Shown: positions 1-16,425 of the stretch, piece by piece
How the letters are laid out: each line of letters begins with the position of its first letter
Numbering within the stretch: the first letter of the stretch is position 1
From: Parvularculaceae bacterium
GTDB lineage: Bacteria > Pseudomonadota > Alphaproteobacteria > Caulobacterales > Parvularculaceae
DNA: 64,000 bases
Direction of reading: 5' to 3'
NCBI GenBank assembly: GCA_028280115.1
Contig: JANQMJ010000011.1
Coordinates: forward strand, 31,581-95,580
The notes under the pieces: model-generated
The model's input: the letters and a program-made list of their open reading frames with translations, nothing else
Told to the model about the DNA's origin: nothing
Database searches by the model: none
Position numbers and translations under genes: made by a program

Positions 1-9
1 TTTTGGGAC

Positions 10-43
10 AGGCTCTTGGCGTTCATGCGCGGGAGCCTTTTTT
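10..43 (+). terminator. Intrinsic terminator or attenuator ahead of rplJ
   Basis: Stem AGGCTC (10-15) pairs with GAGCCT (33-38). An inner GCG/CGC pairing (19-21 with 28-30) closes the loop, and six T residues follow at 38-43. It most likely ends the gene upstream of the window (rplA by conserved gene order) or acts as an attenuator in the rplJ leader. The 74 bases between it and rplJ would carry the L10 autoregulatory leader, but I could not identify the L10-binding fold. Confidence 0.6.
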
Positions 44-117
44 GGTTTCCGCATTTGGGCGCGCTCGATCAACCCGCATGGCCGGATCGCCGGTCCTGCA
101 CAATCAAGGGACTGCCC

Positions 118-630
118 ATGGACAGAACCCAGAAGGCGGAAATGGTCGAATGGATCGGCGGGGTGTTCGACGAGAACGCCGTCGTCGTGGTCGGCAATGG
201 CGGGCTTAGCGTGGCGGACTTCGAAACGCTGCGCGGCGAACTGCGCGCCGCCGGCGCGACCATGAAAGTGGTCAAGAACCGCCTCGCCAAAATCGCCATT
301 ACCGGCAAGCCGAGCGAAAAACTGGCGCCGCTGTTTGAGGGCCCGACTGCGATCGCGTTCTCCGAGGACCCGGTCGCCGCCGCCAAGGCCGTCAAGAAAT
401 TCGCCAAGGACAATGACAAGCTCAAAATCCTCGGCGGCGCGATGGGCGAGGAAATCCTCGACGACAAGGCGGTCGAAGCGCTCGCCGCCATGCCGTCGCG
501 TGAAGAACTGCTGGCCTCCATCGTCATGACCGTCATGTCGCCGGCGTCGAACCTTGCCGGCGCCATCGGCGCGCCCGCGGCCAATATCGCGGGCATTCTC
601 GAAACGCTTGAAACCCGCGAGGCGGCCTAA
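118..630 (+). CDS. rplJ: 50S ribosomal protein L10 (uL10)
   Basis: This is the base of the ribosomal stalk; it binds 23S rRNA and anchors the L7/L12 dimers that recruit translation factors. The 170-residue product matches the family length. The N-terminal part ([18 protein letters not shown]) is the RNA-binding half, and the C-terminal helix carries the L7/L12 sites. I chose the ATG at 118, preceded by AAGGGA, over an in-frame ATG at 16, because residues 1-34 of the longer form have no L10 similarity and would overlap the hairpin at 10-43. It lies 56 nt ahead of rplL, as expected for the L10 operon, which is usually autoregulated by L10-L7/L12 binding to the leader. Confidence 0.97.
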   Translation: MDRTQKAEMVEWIGGVFDENAVVVVGNGGLSVADFETLRGELRAAGATMKVVKNRLAKIAITGKPSEKLAPLFEGPTAIAFSEDPVAAAKAVKKFAKDNDKLKILGGAMGEEILDDKAVEALAAMPSREELLASIVMTVMSPASNLAGAIGAPAANIAGILETLETREAA

Positions 631-686
631 GCCCCCGTTTCGCATCGCCTATCCCTGCAACACCACATCGAATCAGGAACGAAAAA

Positions 687-1067
<381 letters not shown>

Positions 1068-1349
1068 CCGGATTTTCCCCAAAATCGGGCAAAGCGCGCT
1101 TTTTTACCAAAAGGGGTTGCGGCAGCGCCCGGGCGTGCTTATTACACCCCTTCGCCGTCGACGGCCTTCCGTCGGCGGCTTCAGGCTTTGCGGCGACGTG
1201 CTTCGGTTAACCGAGAATAAAACTTAATTCACCGCGATCCGCGGTCGACCATAGGTCCGACCGACGGGGCGCTTTTGCGCATGCGTAATTCTTACTCATG
1301 AGTAAGGGACACATGGCAAGGGGCAATGATTTCCGTTGTGAGGACAAAG
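1068..1349 (+). promoter_or_regulatory. rplL-rpoB intercistronic region with hairpins
   Basis: No gene lies in this 282-nt space. It contains a GC-rich hairpin at 1154-1179 (11-bp stem with one G-U pair, CCTT loop), a second hairpin at 1242-1263 (9-bp stem with one bulged C, ATA loop) and a perfect 16-bp palindrome cttactcatgagtaag at 1291-1306, which is 44 nt before rpoB. Neither hairpin is followed by a T run, so partial attenuation or RNase III-like processing, known for this spacer in other bacteria, is more likely than full termination. No convincing sigma-70 promoter was seen. Confidence 0.5.
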
Positions 1350-5429
<4,080 letters not shown>

Positions 5430-5506
5430 GGCGTAGCGCCGCATCCCGCTCTGTTTGCGACTGATTACGGGCGGACGAGATGTCCGCCATCGATTGAGAG
5501 GCGATT

Positions 5507-8500
5507 ATGTCACAGGAACTGCTGAACGTATTTAATCCCGCCGCCCCGGCGCAGACGTTCAATCAGATCCGGATTTCGCTGGCGAGCCCGGAGAAAATCC
5601 TCTCCTGGTCGTTCGGCGAAATCAAAAAGCCGGAAACCATCAACTACCGGACGTTCAAGCCCGAGCGCGACGGGCTGTTCTGCGCCCGCATCTTCGGGCC
5701 GGTGAAGGATTACGAGTGCCTGTGCGGCAAGTACAAGCGCATGAAGTACAAGGGCATCACCTGCGAGAAGTGCGGCGTTGAAGTCACGCTGACCAAGGTG
5801 CGCCGCGATCGCATGGGCCATATCGAGCTCGCCGCGCCGGTCGCCCATATCTGGTTTTTAAAGTCGCTGCCGTCGCGCATTTCCCTGATGCTCGACATGA
5901 CGCTGAAAGACGTCGAGCGCGTGCTTTATTTCGAGCAGTATATCGTCATCGAGCCGGGCCTGACGCCGATGACGCCGAACCAGATGCTCACCGAAGAGGA
6001 ATATCTAAAAGCCCAGGAAGAATACGGCGAAGACAGCTTCACCGCCGGCATCGGCGCCGAGGCGATCCGCGAAATTCTCAGTTCCATCGATCTCGATGCG
6101 GAGGCGGAAAAGCTGCGCGCGGAAATCGCCGACTCCACCAGCGAGCTCAAGACCAAAAAATTCGCCAAGCGCCTCAAGCTGATCAACGCCTTTCTTGAAT
6201 CGGGCAACCGCCCGGAATGGATGATCCTGACGGTCGTGCCGGTCATTCCGCCGGAGCTTCGCCCGCTGGTGCCGCTCGACGGGGGCCGGTTTGCAACCTC
6301 GGACCTCAACGATCTTTATCGCCGGGTCATCAACCGCAACAATCGCTTAAAGCGCCTGATCGAGCTTCGCGCGCCGGACATCATCGTGCGGAACGAAAAG
6401 CGCATGCTGCAGGAATCTGTCGACGCCCTGTTCGATAACGGCCGGCGCGGGCGGGTCATCACCGGCACCAACAAGCGTCCGCTCAAATCGTTGTCCGATA
6501 TGCTTAAGGGCAAGCAGGGCCGGTTCCGCCAGAACCTGCTCGGCAAGCGGGTCGATTATTCCGGTCGTTCGGTCATCGTGGTCGGACCGGAGCTCAAGCT
6601 TCATGAATGCGGTCTGCCGAAAAAGATGGCGCTGGAGCTCTTTAAGCCGTTCATCTATTCGCGGTTGGACGCCAAGGGTCTTTCCGCGACCGTCAAACAG
6701 GCCAAGAAACTGGTCGAGAAAGAGCGGCCCGAAGTCTGGGACATTCTCGATGAAGTCATTCGTGAACACCCGGTTCTTCTCAACCGGGCGCCGACGCTGC
6801 ACCGGCTCGGCATTCAGGCCTTCGAACCGAAACTGATCGAAGGCAAGGCGATCCAGCTTCACCCGCTGGTCTGCACCGCCTTTAACGCCGATTTCGACGG
6901 CGACCAGATGGCGGTGCATGTGCCGCTTTCGCTCGAAGCCCAGCTCGAAGCGCGCGTTCTGATGATGTCGACCAACAACATCCTCTCGCCCGCCAACGGC
7001 AAGCCGATTATCGTGCCGTCCCAGGACATCGTCCTCGGGCTCTACTACATCACGATGGAAAAGGAGGGCGAACCGGGCGAAGGCAAGGTCTTCGGAACCG
7101 TTTCGGAAATCGAGCACGCGCTCAACGCCGGCGTCGTCACGCTGCATTCGAAAATCAAGGCGCGCTGGGACGCTGTCGACGAGGAAGGAAACGCGGTTCG
7201 CGAACTGGTCGAAACGACGCCCGGCCGCATGAAGATCGCGCAGGTCTTGCCGCGTGATTCCAACGTGCCGTTTTCGGTCATCAACCGGCTTTTGACCAAG
7301 AAGACCATTCAAGGGCTGATCGACATTGTCTATCGCCATTGCGGTCAGAAAAAGACCGTCATCTTCGCCGACCACATTATGGACCTCGGGTTCAAGGAAG
7401 CCTGCAAGGCGGGCATTTCCTTCGGCAAGGACGACATGGTCATCCCGGCGGCGAAGAAAGCGCTCGTCGATGAAACCCGCGCCCAGGTCGGTGAATTCGA
7501 ACAACAATACGCCGAAGGCCTCATCACGCGCGGTGAGAAATACAACAAGGTTATCGACGCCTGGGCGAAATGCACGGACAAGATCGCCGACGCCATGATG
7601 GCGGAGATTTCCGAAACCAAATTCGATTCCGATAGCAAACGCCAGCTTGAGCCGAATTCGATCTACATGATGTCGCATTCGGGCGCCCGGGGTTCGCCGA
7701 CCCAGATGCGCCAGCTCGGCGCCATGCGCGGACTGATGGCCAAGCCGTCGGGCGAAATCATCGAAACGCCGATCACGTCGAACTTCAAGGAAGGCCTGAC
7801 GGTGCTCGAATATTTCAACTCGACCCACGGCGCGCGGAAGGGCCTGGCGGACACCGCGCTCAAGACGGCGAATTCGGGCTATCTCACCCGGCGGCTGGTC
7901 GACGTCGCCCAGGACTGCATCGTGCGCGAAGACGACTGCGGCACTGAGAACGGCATCACCATGGAAGCCGTCGTCCAGGGCGGCGAAATCGTCGTGCCGC
8001 TGTCGCAAGTCATTCTCGGCCGGACATTGCTTGAAGACGCCATTCATCCGGAATCCGGCGAGGTGATCGGCCGCGCCGGCGACGAGGTGGACGAAGCCCA
8101 GGCCGAAGACATCGAGGGCGCCGGTTTCCAGAAAATCCGCGTTCGCTCGGTCCTGACCTGCGATTCAAAAGTCGGCGTGTGCGCAAAATGCTATGGGCGC
8201 GATCTCGCCCGGGGCAGCCACGTCAATATCGGCGAGGCGGTCGGCGTCATTGCGGCGCAGTCGATCGGCGAGCCGGGAACGCAATTGACCATGCGGACGT
8301 TCCACGTCGGGGGCACCGCCCAGGTCGGGGACACGTCTTACATCGAAGCGAGCCATGAAGGCGTGATCAAGCTCGAAGGCCGCAACGTGGTGAAAGACTC
8401 TCAGGGCGATCTCGTCGTCATGGGCCGCAACACGCTGGTGAAAATCGTCGCCTCGGACGGCAAGGAACACGCTTCCTACAAAGTATCCTACGGCGCCAAG

Positions 8501-9709
8501 CTGCGCGTCGACGAAGGCGCCCAGGTGACCCGCGGCCAGCGTCTGGCGGACTGGGATCCCTACACCATTCCGATCCTCACGGAAGTCGCCGGCAAGGTGA
8601 AGTTCGAGGATCTGCAGGAGGGCTTTTCCATGCAGGTCGTCGCCGACGAAGCGACCGGCATCGCGAGCCGCGTCGTAACCGACTGGCGCGCCAATCCGCG
8701 GGCCGCCGACATGAAGCCGGCGATCTGCATCACCGACGCCAAGGGCAAGCTGCATAAGCTCTCCAGCGGCGGCGAGGCGCGTTACGTGCTGCCGGTGAGC
8801 GCGATCCTGTCGGTCGAGGACGGCGAGGAGATCGCCCCCGGCGACGCCGTCGCGCGGATCCCGACCGAAGGCGCCAAGACCCGTGACATTACCGGCGGTC
8901 TGCCCCGCGTGGCCGAGCTTTTCGAGGCCCGCCGTCCCAAGGACCACGCCATCATCGCCGATGTCGACGGCAAGGTGGAGTTTGGCCGCGATTATAAGAA
9001 CAAGCGCCGGATCCGGATTATACCGACCGATGAAAGTCTCGAACCGTCCGATTACCTCGTGCCGAAGGGCAAGCATATCGCCGTCCAGGACGGGGATTTC
9101 ATCGCCAAGGGCGAATATCTTATGGACGGCAATCCGGCGCCGCACGACATCTTGCAGATTATGGGCATCGAGGCGCTTGCGGATTACCTGATCAATGAAA
9201 TTCAGGAGGTCTACCGCCTGCAGGGCGTGCCGATTAACGACAAGCACATCGAAGTGATCGTGCGCCAAATGCTCCAGAAAGTTGAAGTCACCGATCCGGG
9301 CGAGTCGCTGTTCCTCAAGGAGGAGCAAATCGACAAGCTTGAATTCGAGGAAGTCAACGCGCGGCTGGAAGATCAGGGCAAGCGACCGGCCAAGGCCCAG
9401 CCCGTGCTGCTCGGCATCACCAAGGCCTCGCTGCAGACGCGATCGTTCATTTCCGCGGCCTCGTTCCAGGAAACGACGCGGGTGCTGACCGACGCCGCCG
9501 TCAACGGCAAGGTCGACACGCTCGAAGGGCTCAAAGAGAACGTGATCGTCGGGCGGCTCATTCCGGCGGGCACGGGCGGGGCCATGACGCGGCGCCAGCT
9601 CGAAGCGGAAAAGCGCGACGCGGCGCTGATCGCCCAGCGCGAAGAGGCGGCGGCCGCCGCCTTGCCGCCGGCCGAACCCGAATCCGAAACGGTCGACGCC
9701 GCCGAATAG
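5507..9709 (+). CDS. rpoC: DNA-directed RNA polymerase subunit beta'
   Basis: This is the Mg2+-bearing catalytic subunit of RNA polymerase. The 1400 residues contain the N-terminal zinc-binding cysteines (CLCGKYKR...CEKCG, from about residue 70), the catalytic NADFDGD motif at 460-466 with the three metal-binding aspartates, and the second zinc cluster ([17 protein letters not shown]) followed by the [20 protein letters not shown] bridge/trigger region. The ATG has GAGAGG about 6 nt upstream. The 77-nt gap from rpoB contains a 7-bp hairpin (5470-5488). The C-terminal tail is Ala/Glu rich and poorly conserved. rpoB and rpoC are co-transcribed. Confidence 0.98.
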   Translation: MSQELLNVFNPAAPAQTFNQIRISLASPEKILSWSFGEIKKPETINYRTFKPERDGLFCARIFGPVKDYECLCGKYKRMKYKGITCEKCGVEVTLTKVRRDRMGHIELAAPVAHIWFLKSLPSRISLMLDMTLKDVERVLYFEQYIVIEPGLTPMTPNQMLTEEEYLKAQEEYGEDSFTAGIGAEAIREILSSIDLDAEAEKLRAEIADSTSELKTKKFAKRLKLINAFLESGNRPEWMILTVVPVIPPELRPLVPLDGGRFATSDLNDLYRRVINRNNRLKRLIELRAPDIIVRNEKRMLQESVDALFDNGRRGRVITGTNKRPLKSLSDMLKGKQGRFRQNLLGKRVDYSGRSVIVVGPELKLHECGLPKKMALELFKPFIYSRLDAKGLSATVKQAKKLVEKERPEVWDILDEVIREHPVLLNRAPTLHRLGIQAFEPKLIEGKAIQLHPLVCTAFNADFDGDQMAVHVPLSLEAQLEARVLMMSTNNILSPANGKPIIVPSQDIVLGLYYITMEKEGEPGEGKVFGTVSEIEHALNAGVVTLHSKIKARWDAVDEEGNAVRELVETTPGRMKIAQVLPRDSNVPFSVINRLLTKKTIQGLIDIVYRHCGQKKTVIFADHIMDLGFKEACKAGISFGKDDMVIPAAKKALVDETRAQVGEFEQQYAEGLITRGEKYNKVIDAWAKCTDKIADAMMAEISETKFDSDSKRQLEPNSIYMMSHSGARGSPTQMRQLGAMRGLMAKPSGEIIETPITSNFKEGLTVLEYFNSTHGARKGLADTALKTANSGYLTRRLVDVAQDCIVREDDCGTENGITMEAVVQGGEIVVPLSQVILGRTLLEDAIHPESGEVIGRAGDEVDEAQAEDIEGAGFQKIRVRSVLTCDSKVGVCAKCYGRDLARGSHVNIGEAVGVIAAQSIGEPGTQLTMRTFHVGGTAQVGDTSYIEASHEGVIKLEGRNVVKDSQGDLVVMGRNTLVKIVASDGKEHASYKVSYGAKLRVDEGAQVTRGQRLADWDPYTIPILTEVAGKVKFEDLQEGFSMQVVADEATGIASRVVTDWRANPRAADMKPAICITDAKGKLHKLSSGGEARYVLPVSAILSVEDGEEIAPGDAVARIPTEGAKTRDITGGLPRVAELFEARRPKDHAIIADVDGKVEFGRDYKNKRRIRIIPTDESLEPSDYLVPKGKHIAVQDGDFIAKGEYLMDGNPAPHDILQIMGIEALADYLINEIQEVYRLQGVPINDKHIEVIVRQMLQKVEVTDPGESLFLKEEQIDKLEFEEVNARLEDQGKRPAKAQPVLLGITKASLQTRSFISAASFQETTRVLTDAAVNGKVDTLEGLKENVIVGRLIPAGTGGAMTRRQLEAEKRDAALIAQREEAAAAALPPAEPESETVDAAE

Positions 9710-10028
9710 CCGGAATCTGTCAGACATGGCGGTCGAAAGATCGTCGCGCCATTGCGGTTCGCGTGAATAGCGCGAAATAGCGCGAAAATTTCCCCTTGCC
9801 GCTATTGACCGGGCCAGGGCCCCTCGCTATGTCTCGCGCCGCTGAAAGGCTGGCCGTCAGGGATGTTTGACCGACACCCTGAAACGCAGCCGTTTTTAGC
9901 TGCTGAAAGTGCGATTTTGAGCGGCGTTCCGATGGTCGGGGCCTCGCTCGTGTGCGTCGCGAGAGCAAGCTTTTGCGGCGCGCGACGGGACCTTTTGCAA
10001 CCGTTAAGAATTGAGGCTGGAAGGAATA
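9710..10028. other. rpoC-rpsL intergenic region (319 nt)
   Basis: No protein gene is evident here. The space holds a tandem direct repeat of aatagcgcga (9766-9775 and 9776-9785), immediately followed by the best promoter candidate of the str operon (9804-9832). From there about 190 nt of untranslated leader run to rpsL. I found no U-tract terminator for rpoC, so readthrough from rpoBC into the str genes remains possible. Confidence 0.5.
9804..9832 (+). promoter_or_regulatory. Putative sigma-70 promoter of the str operon
   Basis: ATTGAC at 9804-9809 and CTATGT at 9827-9832 are separated by 17 nt. Each hexamer differs by one base from the alphaproteobacterial housekeeping consensus CTTGAC-N17-CTATAT. 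Transcription would start near 9839, leaving a leader of roughly 190 nt before rpsL. Confidence 0.55.
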
Positions 10029-10400
10029 ATGCCGACGATTCAACAACTTGTCCGCAAGCCGCGGAAACCGAAACGGGCCATTAACAAGGTGCCGGCGCTC
10101 GAAGCGAACCCGCAAAAGCGCGGCGTTTGCACGCGCGTTTACACGACGACGCCGAAAAAACCGAACTCGGCGCTTCGTAAGGTTGCAAAAATTCGCCTGA
10201 CCAACGGCTTTGAGGTCATCGGCTATATCCCCGGCGAGGGGCACAATCTTCAGGAGCACTCGGTGGTCCTGATCCGCGGCGGCCGCGTTAAGGACCTTCC
10301 GGGCGTGCGCTATCACATTATTCGCGGGGTGCTCGACACCCAGGGCGTCAAGGACCGCCGTCAGCGCCGGTCAAAATACGGCGCCAAGCGCCCGAAGTAA
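10029..10400 (+). CDS. rpsL: 30S ribosomal protein S12 (uS12)
   Basis: This decoding-centre protein is important for translational accuracy and is the classical streptomycin target. The 123 residues carry [16 protein letters not shown] with Lys43, and [13 protein letters not shown] with the second conserved lysine, both in the form typical of streptomycin-susceptible strains. I chose the ATG at 10029, preceded by GGAAGGA, because the product then starts MPTIQQLVR as in all S12 proteins; an in-frame start at 10011 is rejected. First gene of the str operon, 12 nt from rpsG. Confidence 0.98.
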   Translation: MPTIQQLVRKPRKPKRAINKVPALEANPQKRGVCTRVYTTTPKKPNSALRKVAKIRLTNGFEVIGYIPGEGHNLQEHSVVLIRGGRVKDLPGVRYHIIRGVLDTQGVKDRRQRRSKYGAKRPK

Positions 10401-10412
10401 GGAATTCAGCCC

Positions 10413-10883
10413 ATGTCCCGCCGCCGCCGCGCAGAAAAACGCATTGTCCATCCGGACCCAAAATTTTCCGACAAGACCGTTTCGAAATTCATGAACTACG
10501 TCATGGTCGACGGCAAGAAATCGGCCGCGGAGAAGATCGTCTACGGCGCGCTCGATCGCATCGAATCCAAACTGCGCCGTCCGCCGATCGATCTGTTCAA
10601 GGAAGCGATCGACAACGTCACCCCTTCGATCGAGGTGCGCTCGCGCCGGGTCGGCGGCGCAACCTATCAGGTGCCGGTCGAGGTGCGTTCGGACCGCAAG
10701 CTGGCGCTGGCCATGCGCTGGATCATCTCGGCGGCGCGCGCGCGCAACGAGACGACTATGGTCGACAAACTTTCGAACGAACTCATGGACGCCGCGCAAA
10801 ATCGCGGCGCCGCCGTCAAGAAACGCGAAGACACCCACCGGATGGCCGAGGCCAACCGGGCGTTCTCGCATTATCGCTGGTAA
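10413..10883 (+). CDS. rpsG: 30S ribosomal protein S7 (uS7)
   Basis: This is the primary 16S rRNA-binding protein that nucleates assembly of the 30S head and lines the exit-site tRNA path. At 156 residues it has the family length. It begins [10 protein letters not shown] and contains [22 protein letters not shown] and the conserved [17 protein letters not shown] hairpin that contacts mRNA and E-site tRNA. AAGGAATT precedes the ATG. In E. coli S7 represses the str operon by binding its mRNA; the short 12-nt rpsL-rpsG gap here gives little room for the same site. Confidence 0.97.
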   Translation: MSRRRRAEKRIVHPDPKFSDKTVSKFMNYVMVDGKKSAAEKIVYGALDRIESKLRRPPIDLFKEAIDNVTPSIEVRSRRVGGATYQVPVEVRSDRKLALAMRWIISAARARNETTMVDKLSNELMDAAQNRGAAVKKREDTHRMAEANRAFSHYRW

Positions 10884-10914
10884 CTGGAATCATCGAGTAA
10901 AGGCTCTTAAGGTC

Positions 10915-12993
10915 ATGCCGCGTACGCATAAAATCGAGGACTACCGCAATTTCGGCATCATGGCGCATATTGACGCCGGAAAGACGACGACCACCGAGCG
11001 AGTCCTTTATTACACCGGAAAAAGCCACAAGATCGGCGAAGTTCATGACGGCGCGGCCACCATGGACTGGATGGAGCAGGAGCAGGAGCGGGGCATCACC
11101 ATCACCTCCGCGGCGACGACGTGCTTGTGGAACGATAAGCGCCTGAACATCATTGACACGCCCGGCCACGTCGATTTCACGATTGAAGTGGAGCGCTCCT
11201 TGCGCGTGCTCGACGGCGCGGTTGCACTGCTTGACGCCAACGCCGGCGTTGAGCCGCAAACCGAAACGGTCTGGCGTCAGGGCGACAAATATAAAGTGCC
11301 GCGCATGTTCTTCATCAACAAGATGGATAAGATCGGCGCGGATTTTTACTATTCGGTGGAAACCATCCACAAGCGCCTCGCCGCCAAGACGGTAATTCTT
11401 CAACTGCCGATCGGCTCGGAAAGCAATTTCAAGGGCGTCGTCGATCTCATCGATATGAAGGCGATTATCTGGGATCAGGAATCCCTCGGCGCGAAATTCC
11501 ATGAAGAAGACATTCCCGCCGACCTTATCGAGAAGGCGAAAAAATATCGCGAACTGCTCATCGAGACTGTCGTTGAGGCCGACGAGGCGGCGATGGAAGC
11601 CTATCTCGAAGGCGACGAGCCGGACATCGAAACGATCAAGCGGCTTATCCGCATCGGCACCTGCAAGGTGGAGTTTCATCCGGTGCTTTGCGGATCGGCC
11701 TTTAAAAACAAGGGCGTCCAGCCGATGCTCGACGCGGTCGTGGATTATCTGCCAAGCCCGGTCGAAGTCCCGGCGATCAGGGGAACCCTTCCCGATTCGG
11801 ACGAGGAGGTGACGCGCAATTCCTCCGATGACGAGCCGCTTTCCATGCTCGCCTTCAAGGTCATGAACGATCCTTTTGTCGGCTCGCTGACCTTCTGCCG
11901 CATTTATTCGGGCAAGCTGGAATCGGGCTCGCAGCTTCTGAACACCGTCAAGGGCAGGAAAGAGCGCGTCGGCCGCATGCTGCAGATGCATTCGAACAGC
12001 CGTGAGGAAATCAAGGAAGCTTACGCCGGCGATATCATCGCCATTGTCGGTCTGAAAGACACGACGACGGGCGATACGCTGTGCGATCCCCAAAGCCCGG
12101 TGATCCTGGAACGGATGGAGTTTCCCGATCCGGTGATCGAACTGGCGGTCGAACCGAAAACCAAGGCCGACCAGGAAAAGATGGGCGTCGCGCTGCAGCG
12201 CCTGGCGGCTGAGGATCCTTCCTTCCGCGTTTCCACGGACGAAGAGTCCGGCCAGACCATTATCAAAGGCATGGGCGAGCTTCACCTCGACATCATTGTC
12301 GACCGCATGAAGCGGGAGTTCAAGGTCGAGGCCAATATCGGCCAGCCGCAGGTCGCCTATCGCGAAACGATTACCCAGACCTCCGACATTGACTACACGC
12401 ACAAGAAACAGTCCGGCGGTTCGGGGCAGTATGCGCGGATCAAGATGCGCGTCATGCCGCAGGAAGCGGGCGCCGGCTATGAATTTGAAAGCCAGATCGT
12501 CGGCGGCGCTATTCCGAAAGAATATATTCCCGGCGTTGAAAAGGGCATCAAGTCGGTCCGTGAAACGGGGCTTCTGGTCGGTTTCCCGATCCTCGACTTC
12601 AAGGTCGAACTTTATGACGGCGACACGCATGACGTCGATTCATCGGTGCTGGCGTTTGAAATCGCCGCCCGCGCGGCGTTGCGTGAAAACAAGGCGCAGC
12701 TTGGCCTTGCGATGCTCGAACCGGTCATGAAGGTCGAGGTGGTCACGCCCGAGGAATATACCGGCTCAGTGATCGGCGATCTCAATTCCCGGCGCGGCCA
12801 GATCCAGGAACAGGAAATGCGCGGCAACGCCAATGTGGTGCACGCCATGGTGCCGCTCGCCAACATGTTCGGCTATGTCAACAATCTGCGTTCGGCGACC
12901 CAGGGCCGCGCGCAATATTCCATGCAGTTCGACCATTATGAGCGTGTGCCCAAGGCGGTCGAAGACGAGGTGAGAGCGAAACTGGCCGGCTGA
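10915..12993 (+). CDS. fusA: Elongation factor G
   Basis: This GTPase drives translocation and, with RRF, ribosome recycling. The 692 residues show the G1 loop [13 protein letters not shown] (about residues 17-29), the switch II element [13 protein letters not shown] for guanine recognition, and domain IV/V sequence ([14 protein letters not shown] and later [16 protein letters not shown]). The ATG is 31 nt after rpsG with AAGG nearby. Third gene of the str operon and followed by tuf after 76 nt. Full length, no anomalies seen. Confidence 0.98.
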   Translation: MPRTHKIEDYRNFGIMAHIDAGKTTTTERVLYYTGKSHKIGEVHDGAATMDWMEQEQERGITITSAATTCLWNDKRLNIIDTPGHVDFTIEVERSLRVLDGAVALLDANAGVEPQTETVWRQGDKYKVPRMFFINKMDKIGADFYYSVETIHKRLAAKTVILQLPIGSESNFKGVVDLIDMKAIIWDQESLGAKFHEEDIPADLIEKAKKYRELLIETVVEADEAAMEAYLEGDEPDIETIKRLIRIGTCKVEFHPVLCGSAFKNKGVQPMLDAVVDYLPSPVEVPAIRGTLPDSDEEVTRNSSDDEPLSMLAFKVMNDPFVGSLTFCRIYSGKLESGSQLLNTVKGRKERVGRMLQMHSNSREEIKEAYAGDIIAIVGLKDTTTGDTLCDPQSPVILERMEFPDPVIELAVEPKTKADQEKMGVALQRLAAEDPSFRVSTDEESGQTIIKGMGELHLDIIVDRMKREFKVEANIGQPQVAYRETITQTSDIDYTHKKQSGGSGQYARIKMRVMPQEAGAGYEFESQIVGGAIPKEYIPGVEKGIKSVRETGLLVGFPILDFKVELYDGDTHDVDSSVLAFEIAARAALRENKAQLGLAMLEPVMKVEVVTPEEYTGSVIGDLNSRRGQIQEQEMRGNANVVHAMVPLANMFGYVNNLRSATQGRAQYSMQFDHYERVPKAVEDEVRAKLAG

Positions 12994-13069
12994 CCGGTCA
13001 TTGTAGGAGGACGCCCTTTCGACGGGCGGCGAGTTCAACGACAGTCGTCAAAAGACGGAGAAAAGTGAG

Positions 13070-14245
<1,176 letters not shown>

Positions 14246-14257
14246 AAGACTCTAAGC

Positions 14258-14291
14258 AAGCGCGGGCCGGACGATCAGGCCCGCGCTTTGG
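14258..14291 (+). terminator. Hairpin between tuf and rpsJ
   Basis: An 11-bp perfect stem (14258-14268 with 14278-14288) encloses a 9-nt loop and is followed by only TTT/TTG, so it is a weak intrinsic terminator or an RNA processing and stability element. The nonamer gactctaag occurs on both sides (14248-14256 and 14292-14300). It marks the boundary between the str and S10 operons. Confidence 0.45.
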
Positions 14292-14334
14292 ACTCTAAGA
14301 CCGGAAAGAAACGAAACAGCGAAGCGTCGGACCC

Positions 14335-14646
14335 ATGCAACAGAACATACGCATCAGGCTTAAAGCGTTCGATCACCGCGTGCTCGACGCGTCGACGACG
14401 GAAATCGTCAACACGGCCAAACGCACCGGTGCGAATGTGCGCGGGCCGATCCCGCTGCCGACGCGCATTGAGCGCTACACCGTCAATCGTTCGCCGCATA
14501 TCGACAAGAAAAGCCGCGAACAGTTCGAAATGCGCACCCACAAGCGCATGCTCGATATCGTTGATCCGACCCCGCAAACCGTCGACGCGCTGATGAAACT
14601 CGATCTTTCGGCCGGCGTCGACGTCGAAATCAAGCTTGGCGCCTAG
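14335..14646 (+). CDS. rpsJ: 30S ribosomal protein S10 (uS10)
   Basis: S10 is a 30S head protein that also serves as NusE in transcription antitermination. The 103-residue product matches the family, with [18 protein letters not shown] at the start, the [19 protein letters not shown] loop that reaches into the head, and [17 protein letters not shown]. It opens the S10 operon 11 nt before rplC. No promoter was recognised between the tuf hairpin and this gene; the ATG has GAAGCG nearby and no strong Shine-Dalgarno. Confidence 0.97.
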   Translation: MQQNIRIRLKAFDHRVLDASTTEIVNTAKRTGANVRGPIPLPTRIERYTVNRSPHIDKKSREQFEMRTHKRMLDIVDPTPQTVDALMKLDLSAGVDVEIKLGA

Positions 14647-14657
14647 GAGCTTTTGCA

Positions 14658-15476
14658 ATGCGCACCGGAGTGATTGCGAAAAAACTGGGTATGACCCGGA
14701 TCTACACCGAGGACGGCGTGCATCTGCCGGTCACGGTGATGCAGATGGAAGGCTGCCAGGTCGTTGCCCAGCGCACGGCCGAACAGAACGGCTATACCGC
14801 CGTGCAACTTGGCGCGGGCGTTAAAAAGGCCAAACGCGCCAGCAAGGCTGAGCGCGGCCATTTCGCCAAAGCCAATGTCGAATTGAAAGCCAAGCTCGCC
14901 GAGTTCCGCGTGTCGGAAGACAATCTCGTCGAGGTCGGGGCCGAACTTTCGGCCGATCATTTCCTCGCCGGACAGAAAGTCGACGTTACCGGCGTGTCGA
15001 TCGGCAAGGGCTTTGCCGGCGCCATGAAGCGGCACAATTTCGGCGGCCTGCGCGCCTCGCACGGCGTGTCGATTTCCCACCGGGCGCACGGTTCCACCGG
15101 CCAATGTCAGGATCCCGGTAAAGTCTTTAAAGGCAAAAAGATGGCCGGCCATTATGGCGCCGCGCGGGTGACGACCCAAAATCTCGATGTCGTGCGGATC
15201 GATGCGGATCGCGGCCTGATCCTCGTCAGGGGCGCCGTACCCGGCCCGAAAAACGGCTGGGTGCTGATCAAGGATGCGGTCAAGCGCCCGATCCCGGACG
15301 ATGCGCCCAAGCCGGCGGCGATCAAGGTTGTCGCCGCCGAAGAAGCCCAGCCCCAGGGCGAACCGGCGCCGGAAGAAGAAGCCGAAACCGCGGCCGAGGC
15401 CGCGCCGGCTGAAGAACAGGTCGCAACGAAAACGGACAAGGCTGAAGAACAGCCGAAAAAAGAAGGGGACGAGTGA
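14658..15476 (+). CDS. rplC: 50S ribosomal protein L3 (uL3) with long acidic tail
   Basis: L3 binds domain VI of 23S rRNA near the peptidyl transferase centre and initiates 50S assembly. It starts [16 protein letters not shown] and includes the internal loop [23 protein letters not shown] region with the glutamine-containing STGQCQDPG element, the usual substrate of methyltransferase PrmB. The folded protein ends at about residue 212; the last 60 residues are an Ala/Glu/Pro-rich acidic tail ending in KKEGDE. Alphaproteobacterial L3 often has a tail, but the length (272 aa in total) is at the long end. GGAG lies before the ATG. Confidence 0.97.
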   Translation: MRTGVIAKKLGMTRIYTEDGVHLPVTVMQMEGCQVVAQRTAEQNGYTAVQLGAGVKKAKRASKAERGHFAKANVELKAKLAEFRVSEDNLVEVGAELSADHFLAGQKVDVTGVSIGKGFAGAMKRHNFGGLRASHGVSISHRAHGSTGQCQDPGKVFKGKKMAGHYGAARVTTQNLDVVRIDADRGLILVRGAVPGPKNGWVLIKDAVKRPIPDDAPKPAAIKVVAAEEAQPQGEPAPEEEAETAAEAAPAEEQVATKTDKAEEQPKKEGDE

Positions 15477-16093
15477 TGAAAGCCGACGTCCTCAGCATTG
15501 AAAACAAAAAGGCCGGATCGATCGATCTCGACGAGGCGATCTTCGGGCTCGAGCCGCGCAAGGACATTCTGCATCGCTGCGTCGTCTATCAGCTGGCCAA
15601 GCGCCGCCAGGGCACGCATCTGGCGCGCGAGCGCAACCAGATCCGCGGCACCGGCAAGAAAATCTATCGTCAGAAAGGCACCGGCGGCGCCCGCCACAGC
15701 GATAAAAAGGCCAATATTTTCCGCGGCGGCGGCAAGGCGCACGGGCCCCGTCCGCGCAGCCATGCCATCGGCCTGCCGAAAAAAATCCGTCGCCTGGCGC
15801 TCAAGCATGCGCTTTCCGCAAAAGCCGCGGACGGATCGCTGATCGTGATTGACGAAGCCAAGCTCGCCGAGGCGAAAACAAAAACGCTCGTTGATGCGTT
15901 TGCCAAGCTGGACATCACCAACGCGCTGATCGTCGATGCGTCCGTCGATGAAAATTTCGGCCTTGCGACCCGCAATCTTTCCGGGATCGACATGCTCCCG
16001 GTGATCGGCGCGAATGTTTACGACATCCTGCGCAAGCAGAAACTGGTCCTGACCAAAGCGGCCGTGGAAGGACTGGAGGCGCGTCTCAAATGA
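15476..16093 (+). CDS. rplD: 50S ribosomal protein L4 (uL4)
   Basis: L4 is an early-assembly 50S protein lining the nascent peptide exit tunnel; in enterobacteria it also represses the S10 operon. The 205-residue product contains the extended tunnel loop ([20 protein letters not shown], around residues 63-82) and the conserved [20 protein letters not shown]. The ATG at 15476 overlaps the rplC stop as TGATG, a translational coupling arrangement; a GTG one codon upstream (15473) also opens the frame but lacks conservation. It overlaps rplW by 4 nt. Confidence 0.96.
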   Translation: MKADVLSIENKKAGSIDLDEAIFGLEPRKDILHRCVVYQLAKRRQGTHLARERNQIRGTGKKIYRQKGTGGARHSDKKANIFRGGGKAHGPRPRSHAIGLPKKIRRLALKHALSAKAADGSLIVIDEAKLAEAKTKTLVDAFAKLDITNALIVDASVDENFGLATRNLSGIDMLPVIGANVYDILRKQKLVLTKAAVEGLEARLK

Positions 16094-16407
16094 GCAAGCA
16101 AGTAAAAAAGGCCGAAGGCGGCGAAGCCCATTACAACACGCTGATCGCGCCGGTGATCACGGAAAAGTCGACCATCGCAGCAGAAAACAATCAGGTCGTT
16201 TTCCGCACGCCGCTGACAGCGACCAAGGCGGAAATCAAGGACGCCGTCGAAGCGCTGTTCAAGGTGAAGGTCAAAGCGGTCAACACGCTGCGCGCCAAGG
16301 GCAAGACCAAGCGGTTTCGCGGTCGCCCCTATACGCGCTCGGCCGTAAAAAAGGCTGTCGTAACGCTTGAAGAAGGTCACGCGATCGACGTGACGACGGG
16401 ACTATAA
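16090..16407 (+). CDS. rplW: 50S ribosomal protein L23 (uL23)
   Basis: L23 surrounds the exit tunnel and docks trigger factor and SRP. The 105 residues include [30 protein letters not shown] and the basic loop [20 protein letters not shown]. The start overlaps the rplD stop as ATGA, so the two are probably translationally coupled. An 11-residue hydrophilic N-terminal extension ([11 protein letters not shown]) precedes the conserved core. Confidence 0.96.
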   Translation: MSKQVKKAEGGEAHYNTLIAPVITEKSTIAAENNQVVFRTPLTATKAEIKDAVEALFKVKVKAVNTLRAKGKTKRFRGRPYTRSAVKKAVVTLEEGHAIDVTTGL

Positions 16408-16425
16408 GGGACGGGTTTGCGAGCC

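Noticed and set aside
6347..8047. 566-codon minus-strand open frame opposite rpoC, and a second at 8165-9727
   Set aside because: Antisense to a highly conserved essential gene; His/Asp/Arg-rich composition typical of shadow frames.
9766..9785. Tandem 10-bp repeat aatagcgcga x2
   Set aside because: Too short to be a meaningful repeat locus; noted only within the rpoC-rpsL region.
10816..12630. 604-codon minus-strand frame opposite fusA
   Set aside because: Shadow of fusA codon use; no homologous domain seen.
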